Shown: positions 12,801-23,330, numbered from the stretch's first letter. The stretch: 64,000 nucleotides of DNA from Marisa cornuarietis (GCA_004794655.1 SMMW01000003.1:620001-684000); one strand, 5' to 3'. Made by a program: numbers and translations. Notes: generated by a model not told the origin, from the letters alone.

Positions 12801-15800
12801 ACTTAACCGTTGAATGGAAGGGACTGCTATCAGACGAGGAACCTTTAGGTTACTTTTTTTTAAGTATCTTCTCCCTTAGCCTTGTTTAGGCATGTAGACC
12901 TCTTTCAAACATACTGCTTCCCATTCCTTTCTTGGTTGTAATTTTGATGATGAAAATAGCAACATTGTCACAATCTAAAATAAATTAGTCTGGTTGGTGG
13001 GTCAAGGTTTTTTTTTTTTAATGCCTGTTTTATGTGTCCTTTCCAGTTTATCTAAAAGTTGACACAGTTTTGCCATGTTTAACAGCAGACTAAGTAATAA
13101 ACTGATGATGGAAATAAATTTTACATTTCTTGAATATGTTTACATTTTCCATTTTTCCAGACCCTTATGAGCAGGTAGTTGGCAGTCACATGACAGAGTG
13201 GGAAAAGCAGCGAGAGAGAGAAGAATTTTCTAAGGCAGCTGCGATTTACAAACCTCTCTCTAGCATGATGGCCTCAAGATTTACACGTGGTGCTTTCATT
13301 GATGATGCAGAGCAGACAGCTAGGCCTGCTGAAGCAGAGGTAACTAATACTTCTTTCTCATACAAATTTTAATCAGGAGTTTTGTAGTCTTTTGTGTCCC
13401 TTTTTAACTGATTGGCTGTGTGCCCTTAATGTTGATACCCAGATCTGCAAAAATTTTAAGCAGTTTCAAAATATACAAAAATATGGAAAAATAAGCATGA
13501 TAGAAGGACTTTTCAGAGTAATGTCCAAAATAAGCAAAAATAAATCCCTTGGGTAAATTCAAGGGAAGTTAGATATAGCCTATCGAATTTGCCAAAATAT
13601 ATGCTTAGACACAAAATATTACTTTAATCTCTAGTTCTGAAGACAGTGGATTCTAATGGTCACACAGCAGGTAGAAATGTATACACATAATTCATGGTAA
13701 TGAAAGAGAACTTTTGTGTATGAAACAGTTAATAAATGTCACCAGTCATCATCACATATGGCCTTGTATCACAATTTTTTGTAAATAAAAGAAAGGTACT
13801 TTCAAGAAAAAAATTATGTCCGCAAACCAGTGTCCCTCTGTTGTAAGGGATATAACTCCAAAAATGTCTCGTTAAATGATTGGATTTTGTGTTGGTTTTG
13901 CTAACATTTTGTTTATATTACGTAATTTTGGAGTAAAACATTGATTATGCCAAATATCTATCTGCAGCCAGCTGTGTTTAGTTACTGAAGCCAGAAAGGG
14001 CAGTCCTGTCTGCTATTGAAGGCTTTTAATGACTCATCTACAATATATAAAGGACAAAATGACACATTTTTATGCTCAGTGCAAGCATTGTAGAAAACAT
14101 TAGATATGTGTACCTTATTTTCTTTTGACTGAAACTGATATTTGTGGCTGTTGATCTGGAACTTTCATACATTGGTATGAGTACTGTCACATTTGTCTAT
14201 CATACTTTTTTATAACCTGGTAATAGCCTAACATGTATGTAGGTCATTCTATTAGATATCTTTAGTAATGTTTTCTTCAGGGAGAAAAAAGTGAGTGTGT
14301 CAAAGCTGCAGAGATGAAAATGTATGGACAACTGACTAGAGAGGATATAGAGTGGCATCCACATAATTTGCTGTGTAAGCGCTTCAACGTTCCCAACCCT
14401 TACCCTGGGTAAGCACTGCGTCTCATCATTCTTCTTCATCTTGCTACATCGTTTTGTTACCCTATCCTCTTTTTACAACATTTTTAACATGCTGTTATCC
14501 CATCCCTTGCTACAACATCTGTAACATGCTGTTATCCCATCCCTTGCTACAACATCTGTAACATGCTGTTATCCCTCTCTACATCTCTAGCATGCTATTA
14601 ACCATGTCCCCTCTCTACATCTCTAACATGCTGCTATTCCATCCCCTTCTACATCTCTAGCATGCTGCTATTCCATCCCCTTCTACATCTCTAGCATGCT
14701 GCTATTCCATCCCCTTCTACATCTCTAGCATGCTGCTATTCCATCCCCTTCTACATCTCTAACATGCTGCTATTCCATCCCCTTCTACATCTCTAACATG
14801 CTGCTATTCCATCCCCTCTCTACATCTCTAACATGCTGTTATCTTATCTTCCTCTTCATCCCTAGCATCATCTTTAAGTGGCAGACAGAAAGTAAAGGGA
14901 GAATTCTCAAGGACCAGAATGAAGTGAAATCTTTATCTTCCTGTGGCTGACCACTTGGAAGATTAAACTACTCATCAGCTTACCTGTCTGTACTGCACAT
15001 ATCACAGAAAATTAACTTATACTACAAACTGATCAACAAACATAAATAATGAAACACTCTTACATCTCTGACACTTCTCACTTATCAATTTTATTTAATC
15101 CAGATCTGAGACTGTGGGTTTGCTTTCGGTCAAAAGAGACAAACTTTCAGTGTTCAATTTTTTGAGCCTCGCTATGGATGGAAACAATTCACAAAATACA
15201 CAGCAGAAGGAGATGCCAAAAGCAATAGAAGAATGTAAGTTATTTCTCTCATACTGGCAAGTTCTCAGTGCTAGAGGCAATTATATTTTTCCACTCTAAT
15301 CTTGAAGAACTAGTGGGATGCAAAATGTGTATTTAATGACTTGATGCAGCTTAGTGCAAGATCTTATTTGACCAAATCTAGGTCGGTAGCCCTCCTCCGT
15401 TCTCAAGATACATTCCTACAAACAATGTCATAAATAATTAAAGAACTAGTAATTAAAATGATTTAGTGAAGAATATAACTATTTTCAACATGTAATTATG
15501 GAGCTGTTTCTTTGTGGGTGACTCATTGCCATGTATTTTATTGACTTTTCTATAAATTGTGTGTTAAGCCTTTGCCAGGCCTATTAACAAGTTACTACCT
15601 AGAGATGCGGCGATGGATTTAGAGTATAGGGTGGGCTTAGGTGGGATACGTATCAACATTAGGTGAGATGGTTTTAGGGCATAGGGTGGGTTTAGGTGAG
15701 ATGTGAGGTGGGAGATATTGACGGAAACAGAAGAGCAGCAGGTTGTATCTTTGGGAAGGTAAATTTAACACAGGAGTATTTGGCAGACATGTCAGTCTGA

Positions 15801-18800
15801 CAGCTGTTTTCATTCCCTACGTAATGTATCAGATGTATGAGCCTGAGAACTATTTTTACTTCCTACAGCGCCATCTATAAAGGATCTGGATGCAAAGCAC
15901 AGAAGACGTGGAGCCATGTCAATATTTAGTGTGCTAGAAGATCATGCAGCATTGGCATCTGAGAGTGTTGCAGAAAATGTCAATGTGAGATCTGAAGACT
16001 TCTCATGCTTTGCTGACTGCATCTAAGAAATGCCTGCGGACAAAAACCAATCATAAAAGACAGCTGACTTCAACACAGTAACAACGCAGTAATAACAAAA
16101 TGACAACACAGTGAGGTTGTGGCTTGGCTCAGTATTTCATTCAGGAGACTGAGACTACAAGGCTTACCTCAGCTACCTGTCCATTTTGAAATAAATGCCC
16201 TGGCACATATCCTTGCTTAAAATTAATAATCCTTGTGACTGTCTATATTACATACTATTATTATTGAGGTAAAATATGAGCAGTATTGAATGACAAAGCT
16301 ACTTTTTATATTAATTTTTATGGATGCTTGGCTGAATGGACACCTTTCCTCACTCTTCAAACACCTTATACTTTGAAGTGGGCAGATTATGTGACTTTAA
16401 GCCCTTGTTTGGTGCAACACGAGATATTTAAGCAGTCTCTTCCCCAGCCTAATATTCTGGATGAGGAAGACCATCATTCTGTAGACATCACTGTTCCACA
16501 TATGACAAAATCTTGGGGAACCGCTGCTATTTTACCGTGTAACTTGATTGGCTGGTCTGGTAAATAATCAAGAGTGCATTTACCTGTTTTTCTTGTTGCA
16601 GGTGAATGATGTGGGAAACCAGCAAGAAAAAGAAAATGAAGAAATGGCTCAGTCTACAGATTTGTTCAGGGCTATTTTTAAAAATTCTGATTCTGAATCT
16701 AGCACATCAGATGAAAAATCAGATGATGAAAAAGATAAGAATGAGATGGAAAATGTGATGAAAGACACAAGTACTGACCCTTCTGGAGACCAGACCTTTG
16801 TTGCTGTGCTGTTGTCTACACAATCAGACAAACAGGGTTTGTAATGCATTGTTCAATACTGGAGACAAACTAGTTCTTATTGAGTTTCCATCTTTTATGT
16901 AGAAATTCCTGTTCTTTTTATTGTGCCTTGAAGTTGAGCATAGATGTGTGTGCAATAAGTAGCTTAGAGAAGACTGAAAGCATGCGGACGCACATGTAAG
17001 TAACCACCATCTTTGTTTATTTTTATTTCACAACATTTGTGAACATGATGGAGTGGATTGAAATAATTTTTACTAACAAATGCAAGCTGTTTGTGTGAGC
17101 TCAGATAAACAGCTTGGTGTTTCTAGGACCTTTAAAGGACATATATTTTTCTTCAGAATTCATCTTCAGCATCTGCAAATCTGATTGCAGACTTAGAGGA
17201 ACAGGCCAAGCCTAGCCAGAACATGGTATCTCCTGTTTTAAACCTAAATACTTCACCCACCCTTCCTGCCAGCGAGGGATCTAGTTCACATCGGCGTGTT
17301 GGCAGTCGCTGGAGTGGATCCATATTTGATGTACTTAATGATTCACCACCAAGACAGCACCAGTTGCATCAACAAAGCAGTAGTGCAACTGATCTGGAGC
17401 AAAGATTGTCTGCTGTATCACATCCTTCAGCTGAGGATGATTGTTATGGTCCTGCATTACCTCCCACCCCTGTCACCGGTACAGACGAAGGTGCATAATA
17501 TTCAAGTTTCTTACATTTTATCTGTGTATACATAATATATTTTATCTGATTATACATATGTATTTTATGTCTGTTTATGTTATATATATTTTATCTGTCT
17601 GAATATATTTGCAGATGAAAGTTTAATTCGTGTTGGGCCTAAAATGCAGATATGGAAGCAGACTTCCTTGCAAGCATTGCTCTGACATAACGATCATAAG
17701 AGTACTTTCAGTGATTTTTTTAATTTTAAATCCACTTTATTAAGTGGCCCATGGAAACTTACTTGTAGAAAATTTTTGAAGCAACCTTCATTTCACACAA
17801 GAATTTTCTAACTTTGATGCCCTAGCCCTGTTAAAGACCAATCCGAATGGTTTGCGTTTTTTGCAGATGTCAGTAGATATAGGCTATGTCAAACTAACCT
17901 GTAAATTTCAGCCTCCAAAACCCATCTGTTAACTAATTATCCGGTAACAACGTTGCTCGTTGATCGCAGGTGTGAACCACATACTCTGTTACCGGATAAT
18001 TAATTAACGGAGGGGTTTTGGAGGCTGAAATTTGCAGGTTAGTTTTACATCGCCTATAGCTATCGATATCTGCAAAAAGTGCAAACCATTTTGGTTTGAT
18101 CTGTAAGAAATATGTAATCTGTATTATAAAAATGAATGAAAATATTTATTTTAGGGTTATCAGTGCCGACCGGGCCAACCATTGGCATGGCCTGCAAAAG
18201 TCATCACAAACAAAAACACAAGCACAGGCACAAAGAAGATCAGGCATCTTTTGAGAATCACCACAGAAATAAGGGCAAAAAGGTAAGAGTGAGGCTTATA
18301 GCCACAAAATTGGGTCACTTGTTTTGATGGAAAATTTTTTTTTTATTTCTGAGGTTGTGCTGTTGCCTGCAGGTAGACATCACCACCGTCTCAAATGCAC
18401 ATTTATTTCCTGTTTTCTTTAAACAAATTTACTCTCACCTTATAACATTAATCCCCACCTGCAGAAAATGTGAATAGCCAGCCTCCTGACCTTGTTAAAA
18501 AATAAAACAAGTGCAAGTAAAATCTCACTTGCTGACATAACAATCTCTGATTTGCTGACCTCAAACATTGTTGCAGGTGGGGATTAATGTTATAAGGTGA
18601 GAGTAAATCCACTGGCTGTGTTTATATTTTGTCACATATAATTCATAACATTACTTTCTGCTCATTTTTGTGATGTTACATTGAGACCTAACTGCGGAAT
18701 TTGTGTTAAAGATCTCTTGCATGTGCTACGTAAGACTTTATGATTGCTGATGTCCGTTTTTTCAGAAGAAATCCAAACACAAGAAAAAGAAGAAAAAGGC

Positions 18801-18906
18801 AGAGAGAGGAAAGAAAGACAGCAGCCATGGTAAAAGACGACATAATCGTGACAAGACAAGTGCAAGTGAAGCCTCTACAGATTCAGAATTGAATAGCAGT
18901 TCTTAA
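830..18906 (+). CDS. GPATCH1: G patch domain-containing protein 1 (18 coding exons, 1004 aa)
   Basis: Nuclear spliceosome-associated protein; G-patch motifs bind and activate DEAH-box helicases. Exons: 830-899, 1955-2086, 2984-3069, 4132-4292, 8207-8313, 8612-8673, 9096-9299, 9525-9663, 11873-12136, 12225-12635, 13161-13339, 14281-14408, 15104-15234, 15869-15984, 16602-16836, 17170-17490, 18155-18282 and 18766-18906. All junctions are GT-AG and phases agree, giving 3015 nt including TAA. The start ATG follows a run of A and opens [17 protein letters not shown]. Residues about 30-130 match the N-terminal domain of the family ([21 protein letters not shown], then [16 protein letters not shown]). 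The G-patch is at about 151-178 ([18 protein letters not shown]). [15 protein letters not shown], an acidic Ser-rich stretch ([17 protein letters not shown]) and a Lys/His-rich tail follow. Human GPATCH1 is about 930 aa, so the length fits. The introns are rich in transposon debris. Confidence 0.95.
1171..1190. repeat. (GT)n microsatellite
   Basis: Ten GT dinucleotides in the first intron of GPATCH1, followed nearby by a poly-T run. Likely polymorphic. Confidence 0.9.
2178..2480 (-). mobile_element. CR1/L2-like LINE reverse transcriptase fragment
   Basis: Read on the minus strand this intronic stretch gives a decayed reverse transcriptase palm: [12 protein letters not shown] near 2450-2480 (motif A tail), then [13 protein letters not shown] near 2215-2255, which is the catalytic YADD region of motif C with the first residue changed. 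The intervening GVPQGS motif is lost. It ends at an AAT-rich tail near 2178, as in LINE 3' ends, although the family's 3' coding region is absent. It is a fossil. Confidence 0.75.
5480..5655 (-). mobile_element. Two adjacent LINE/SINE 3' tails
   Basis: Two AATAATAAT tails in the same orientation lie at about 5480 and 5582. The first is followed by a degenerate copy of the window's common LINE tail (AGTGCATACTCACACTCCTAAGGAGTATGCTCTTAG). The second is followed by TTGTATAGCGCACTTCCC and AATGCGCTTTGAC, typical of L2-like tails. The DNA from 5660 to about 6350 may be the body of the second copy, but no protein is recognisable in it. Confidence 0.55.
7165..7878 (-). pseudogene. RNase H and C-terminal zinc-knuckle end of a non-LTR retrotransposon
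   Basis: An open minus-strand frame of 237 codons ends at 7165. It contains the RNase H signatures [12 protein letters not shown] (about 7800-7835) and [18 protein letters not shown] (about 7650-7705), including two of the catalytic aspartates. The C-terminal motif [16 protein letters not shown] follows (about 7330-7380). This order (RT, RNase H, CxC..H..C) is known from I/Jockey-type LINEs that keep RNase H. An in-frame TGA at 7879-7881 and the missing reverse transcriptase show 5' truncation. It lies antisense in the GPATCH1 intron before the G-patch exon. Confidence 0.85.
9421..9434. repeat. (GA)n microsatellite
   Basis: Seven AG dinucleotides in the GPATCH1 intron between 9299 and 9525. 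Confidence 0.8.
9686..10716. mobile_element. Candidate TTAA-flanked (piggyBac-like) non-autonomous element
   Basis: Both ends abut TTAA (9682-9685 and 10717-10720). Reading inward from either TTAA gives CTCGTTCCTTACCG on the left and CTCGATGCTTACGG on the right, a weak terminal inverted repeat of about 14 bp with 3 mismatches. A small palindrome (CATAGGG...CCCTATGG) lies near the left end. No transposase coding was seen in the roughly 1 kb interior. The left end starts about 20 bp after the donor of GPATCH1 exon 8. The short, imperfect repeat makes the call tentative. Confidence 0.4.
10776..11660 (-). mobile_element. CR1/L2-like LINE reverse transcriptase fragment
   Basis: Minus-strand reading, with frameshifts, gives in order: [19 protein letters not shown] (motif A, about 11485-11545), [11 protein letters not shown] (motif B, about 11365-11400), LANDKQLYV (a decayed YADDTQLYV, about 11275-11305) and [23 protein letters not shown] (thumb, about 10910-10985). 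It ends at a TG/GA simple repeat near 10797-10828. It is dead, antisense, and inside the GPATCH1 intron before 11873. Confidence 0.85.
10797..10828. repeat. (TG)n(GA)n microsatellite
   Basis: A TG run followed by a GA run at the 3' boundary of the LINE fragment. Confidence 0.85.
14445..14869 (+). repeat. 34-bp intronic minisatellite, about 12 copies
   Basis: Tandem units of about 34 bp such as CTGCTATTCCATCCCCTTCT followed by ACATCTCTAGCATG begin about 35 bp after the donor of GPATCH1 exon 12. The first units are diverged (TGCTACAACATCTGTAAC); the middle units are almost identical. On the sense strand each unit has a pyrimidine tract followed by CTAG or CTAAC. Confidence 0.95.
17615..17685 (+). 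other. Possible alternative terminal exon of GPATCH1
   Basis: After a good acceptor (ATATTTGCAG) the phase left by the 17490 donor continues for 22 codons ([18 protein letters not shown]...) to a TGA. There is no usable donor. Including it would drop the Lys-rich tail. The constitutive path 17490 to 18155 keeps the family-like C-terminus. No AATAAA follows at once, so this may be a chance or relic exon. Confidence 0.35.
17835..18102. mobile_element. Palindromic (foldback) MITE-like element
   Basis: Two inverted arms of about 115 bp (17835-17949 and 17988-18102) are separated by a spacer of about 38 bp. Both contain AACTAACCTG, AATTTCAGCCTCCAAAACCC and ATTATCCGGTAACA in inverted orientation, with scattered mismatches and small indels. 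No protein coding was seen. A clear target duplication was not found, so the superfamily is unknown. It lies in a GPATCH1 intron. Confidence 0.85.
18427..18608. mobile_element. MITE with perfect 37-bp terminal inverted repeats
   Basis: The 37-bp end 18427-18463 (starting ATTTACTCTCACCTTATAAC, ending CCCCACCTGCA) is repeated exactly in inverse orientation at 18572-18608. The 108-bp interior is AT-rich and non-coding. No clear target duplication was found. It lies in the last GPATCH1 intron. Exact ends imply a young insertion. Confidence 0.85.
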
Positions 18907-19164
18907 TTTGTTATTGGTGTTGATTTTTTTTGGCTAAGGTCTTTTCCAAGTGACTCTGTGCGTGCATAGTTGTTGTTATTGTGCACGGCATAGTTAACAC
19001 TTCTGCCCTACAAATTATGTTTGATGCTTGTGCGTGGTCACTGTTTTTTATGCTGGAGCAGACAACTGTATATTAAACAGATAACTACATATTGAGGTGC
19101 AGGACAAAAAGTTGAAGTTTTTGAGATGAGCACATCTGGACATACACTAATATGATGAATGTTA

Positions 19165-19170
19165 AATAAA
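19165..19170 (+). terminator. AATAAA polyadenylation signal of GPATCH1
   Basis: First AATAAA after the GPATCH1 stop codon, about 260 bp downstream, in a position consistent with the 3' UTR end. Confidence 0.6.
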
Positions 19171-19350
19171 AAGAAAAGTATACATTCATAATTGGATACT
19201 GCCTTGTTCACAGGTTCAGCAACCATGATTTGTATTTGAAATCTGATCATCTTTATTGGTGTTGATGTAGGTCATGATTTTAGATTTTTGTTTCTGCCCT
19301 TATAATCTAAAATCCACAAACGAGTTCTGTCATTAGTGATAAGGTCACTT

Positions 19351-21345
19351 ATAATAATAATAATAATAATAATGAAGATTTGTATAGCGCATATTCACAC
19401 TCATAGAGAGCATGCTCTTAGCGCTTAACACGGGGAAGAGACGTGGACTACATGGATAGAACACGAGGGACGGAAGAATAAACGACAAACAGAAAACAAA
19501 GATAGAAAACACAAAAAGACACCAAGTAACAGGAACATAGAAATATAGTGATTCTGCCGAGAAAGATGGGGAGACAAGTAGCGAGAGGGAAGGGGGGAGG
19601 GTAAGAAGGACTAGCATTGTGTGGACTGTGTTAGGAGTAAAGCTCAAGGAAGAGGTGCGTTTTCAGTGCAGATTTGAAAGATTCAGTTGTAGGAAGGTGG
19701 CGGATATGGAAAGGAAGAGAGTTCCATTGTTTTGCAGCACAGTAGCCAAAAGTCCTGTGACCATATGTTGTTGTTCTGGTGACAGGAACAGTGAGGATAC
19801 GGTCGACAGACGAAGAGCGTAGTTGTCTGGTCGGGATGTAAGGGATGAGAAGTTGAGAGAAATAGTCAGGACAGGAGCCAGCAAAGAAATTAAAACACAG
19901 CACAGACAGTTTGTACTGAATGCCAGAACAGATGGGTAGCCAGTGTAGAAAACGAAGGAGAGGAGTGACATGGTCTCTCGTGGCTCTAAGCACAGCAGAG
20001 TTCTGTACTCTCTGGAGTCTCTCAATGAGGGATGAGGGGCAGCCTGCCAGCAAGGAGTTGTAGTAGTCAAGTTGAGAAACAACAAATGTACAGACAAGAG
20101 TGTTGGTAACACGTGTAGAGAGAAAAGGACGGATGGCACTGATCTTACAGAGCTCATAATAGCCAGACTGACAGACAGCTGTAACATGGTTGTCATAATA
20201 GCCAGACTGACAGACAGCTGTAACATGGTTACCATAATAGCCAGACTGACAGACAGCTGTAACATGGTTACCATAATAGCCAGACTGACAGACAGCTGTA
20301 ACATGGTTACCATAATAGCCAGACTGACAGACAGCTGTAACATGGTTACCATAATAGCCAGACTGACAGACAGCTGTAACATGGTTGTCATAATAGCCAG
20401 ACTGACAGACAGCTGTAACATGGTTGTCATAATAGACAGACTGACAGACAGCTGTAACATGGTTACCATAATAGCCAGACTGACAGACAGCTGTAACATG
20501 GTTGTCATAATAGCCAGACTGACAGCTGTAACATGGTTGTCATAATAGCCAGACTGACAGACAGCTGTAACATGGTTGTCATAATAGCCAGACTGACAGC
20601 TGTAACATGGTTACCATAATAGCCAGACTGACAGACAGCTGTAACATGGTTGTCATAATAGCCAGACTGACAGACAGCTGTAACATGGTTACCATAATAG
20701 CCAGACTGACAGCTGTAACATGGTTACCATAATAGCCAGACTGACAGACAGCTGTAACATGGTTGTCATAATAGCCAGACTGACAGCTGTAACATGGTTA
20801 CCATAATAGCCAGACTGACAGACAGCTGTAACATGGTTGTCATAATAGCCAGACTGACAGACAGCTGTAACATGGTTGTCATAATAGCCAGACAGCTGTA
20901 ACATGGTTACCATAATAGACTGACAGACAGCTGTAACATGGTTACCATAATAGCCAGACTGACAGACAGCTGTAACATGGTTGTCATAATAGCCAGACTG
21001 ACAGACAGCTGTAACATGGTTGTCATAATAGCCAGACTGACAGACAGCTGTAACATGGTTGTCATAATAGCCAGACAGCTGTAACATGGTTACCATAATA
21101 GACAGACTGACAGACAGCTGTAACATGGTTACCATAATAGCCAGACTGACAGACAGCTGTAACATGGTTGTCATAATAGCCAGACTGACAGACAGCTGTA
21201 ACATGGTTGTCATAATAGCCAGACAGCTGTAACATGGTTACCATAATAGACAGACTGACAGACAGCTGTAACATGGTTACCATAATAGCCAGACTGACAG
21301 ACAGCTGTAACATGGTTGTCATAATAGCCAGACTAACAGACAAGT
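19351..21345 (-). mobile_element. 5'-truncated CR1/L2-like LINE with internal minisatellite
   Basis: Minus strand: the reverse transcriptase C-terminus is open from 20152 to the stop at 19631. It includes SGYYELCKISAIRPFLS, VVSQLDYYNSLLAGCPSSL, LQRVQNSAVL, FLHWLPICSGIQYKLSVL, CPDYFSQLLIP, TYGHRTFGYCAAKQWNSLP and FKSALKTHLFLELYS. These are the conserved blocks after the YADD motif in CR1/L2-type elements. The 3' end is a tail with AGCGC and the palindrome AGAGCATGCTCT, ending in (ATT)n at 19351. Upstream of SGYYELCK the frame runs into the 39-bp tandem array. No catalytic reverse transcriptase core is present. Confidence 0.9.
20153..21345. repeat. 39-bp minisatellite, about 32 units, derived from LINE coding sequence
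   Basis: Unit: ATAATAGCCAGACTGACAGA followed by CAGCTGTAACATGGTTGTC (39 bp, 13 codons). Variants end in GTTACC or GTTGTC. Some units lack 4 bp (35-bp type) or 8 bp (31-bp type); some have GACAGACTG in place of GCCAGACTG. On the minus strand the unit reads DNHVTAVCQSGYY and joins in frame to the LINE sequence ELCKISAIRP. The last unit (from about 21323) is diverged. Long open frames on both strands across the array are by-products of the 39-bp period. Confidence 0.97.
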
Positions 21346-23330
21346 GTAACCTGTAAAGAGTCATGTCAGCAGTGATAATAAATGCTAGATTTGTAACAGA
21401 TGACGTGATGGGTCATAAAGTCGTGGTTTTTGTTGTCACTGATCGGGGTTCTTCTGAAGTGGTTATTGTCAGTCTTACTCCCTAGTGTAACTTGAATTAA
21501 AAAAACAAACTTACCCGTCTGTTTTTCTTATCTCTTGTTCTCTCAAACTCAAGCTATTCAATGTAATCACCAATGTTTAAAAACAACCATAAAGTTTGCA
21601 AGGACATCACTTTGGTTTAATGTTCACTTGATGCACATAATCACAAACATGATGTATAAATTTGTAAGTAGAAATGTGCACCGATTGTCAAGAACAAGTG
21701 TGAATAAAAAGTACAGTTGAACCTCAGTGTCTGAACTACTACGACACGTATCTTTTTTAAATACCCTTCCCTGCTATTTGAACTGCCGGCTATTGCCTAA
21801 AAAATCAAATTGTGCACAAGCTGAAGTAAGACTGTGTGCATCTGTTTAGTAACGATGCATGTAGAGAACAGTCTGAGCACAGACCTTCATTAAAACCTTG
21901 TGTATGCCAGGTGCGTGCACATTTGCCCTAAAGGGGGATAAGATGTGCAGTGCCATCTCTACCTTTGCCTACAATTTCATAATATCAGTAAACAAGGTAA
22001 ATTTATTATTTTCCTTTATTTACTATCAGTTCAGTTTATTTAATGTTATGCATTATTTGTTTTTAAGTAGGTTAGGTGATTTGAATACACTGGAACAAGG
22101 CAGAAATTCTGATAACGGATACAGGGCTCTTGTCATCCAATTTCTGGAGCAAGTTCCTATTGATACTGGGGTATGGATACATTGCATTCTCTAGCATCAC
22201 TGTCAATAATACCCTAATGAGTTCTTAGTGTGATAACAGCTACAATGGACCACTCCAAACATACTGTTATCCAACAAAAGCCATACAATTCTATGGTAAC
22301 GCATCAAAAGATACAGATCTTGGATTATTCAAATGTCCATGGCCAAGACTAGAATGATGGAAGATGGGGTGGGGGGTGGAATTGGTGTTTTACGCCAAGC
22401 CAGCAAGTAAGGCTATATCAGTAAACAGATGCCTCATGCACAGAAAGAAAGAGTGTGTTAGAGAAGGGGAAGAGAGAAGCACTTATTAGGACTGACATGC
22501 TACATATCCACAAGTTTCACATCAAGTATTATACTGTGCATTTAACAGTTCACAATAAGGGACATCCAAAGAATACTGTTGCCAAGTTTAAACAATGTTG
22601 CTAATCTGTCAACTTTCACAGTGCCCCACCCATTCCCTACTACAAGACAGATTCAGAACTGATTTGCACTTTAATCAGGTTTACTGCTGGAGATTATGTT
22701 AATAAAAATTACTAAGAACCTTCTCTCTTACATATGTGTACACACAGTTTTCTGCACCTACTCCAACTTGAAATACAAAAGTGCACAGAATCTGTGGGTT
22801 TTGACAGGTGACCACCCCCCTCCCCCCCCAAAAAAAAAACCCAGCAAGCAATAAAGTCATTCCTACTCATCAGAATTAGAAGCTGTCTTTGATAAAAATT
22901 TCAAAGGTCATAATCTAGAGGTTATTACAGACGTGTCACCTAAATGAACTTCACAACCAATGACATGCTGAAGTTTACTAAAATGCAATTCTAGAAAACT
23001 AAGCACAGATTTTTAGAAACAATTTCATTGTTCATATGTGACTAAAATGGATTGTGTTGCACTGTTTTTAAAGGGTTTAACAATGAATTGTATCAACATT
23101 TTTTCCAACAATTCTCAAATTCAGTTGCATAATAATATCAAAGCATCCAAAACTAGACTGGACAATGTTTATTACAGCTGTTTGGATTACTGAATTCAAA
23201 TGTTTGCTCCTAAAGAGCATCATAAATATTAAAAAAAGAAGGACTACACAGAAAAAGTCAACAAGTTGGATAAGAAAAAAGTCATTAGATGCATGGAATG
23301 ATCAAGGACGGAGTTTGTAATCATTGTAGT
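21346..23330. other. Intergenic region and likely HSBP1 3' UTR
   Basis: No coding sequence was recognised. The right part, up to 23330, is probably HSBP1 3' UTR. A C-run/A-run tract (CCCCTCCCCCCCCAAAAAAAAA) lies near 22815-22840. The remainder is AT-rich with no clear repeat family. Confidence 0.5.
23168..23173 (-). terminator. Candidate AATAAA polyadenylation signal of HSBP1
   Basis: TTTATT on the plus strand (AATAAA in the sense of HSBP1), about 160 bp past the stop codon. Other AATAAA hexamers lie farther downstream, so the true 3' end is uncertain. Confidence 0.4.

Noticed and set aside
830..18906. Operon-like arrangement of GPATCH1 with downstream genes
   Set aside because: HSBP1 is on the opposite strand and the other plus-strand genes are kilobases away with their own promoters.
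20153..21345. CRISPR-like array
   Set aside because: Units are directly adjacent with no unique spacers, and the context is eukaryotic.
19663..21364. Long open frames on both strands (up to 281 codons) rich in MLQLSVSLAIM or ARLTDSCNM repeats
   Set aside because: They arise from a 39-bp period that is a multiple of three and contains no stop in several frames. They start and end at array borders and have no protein family resemblance.
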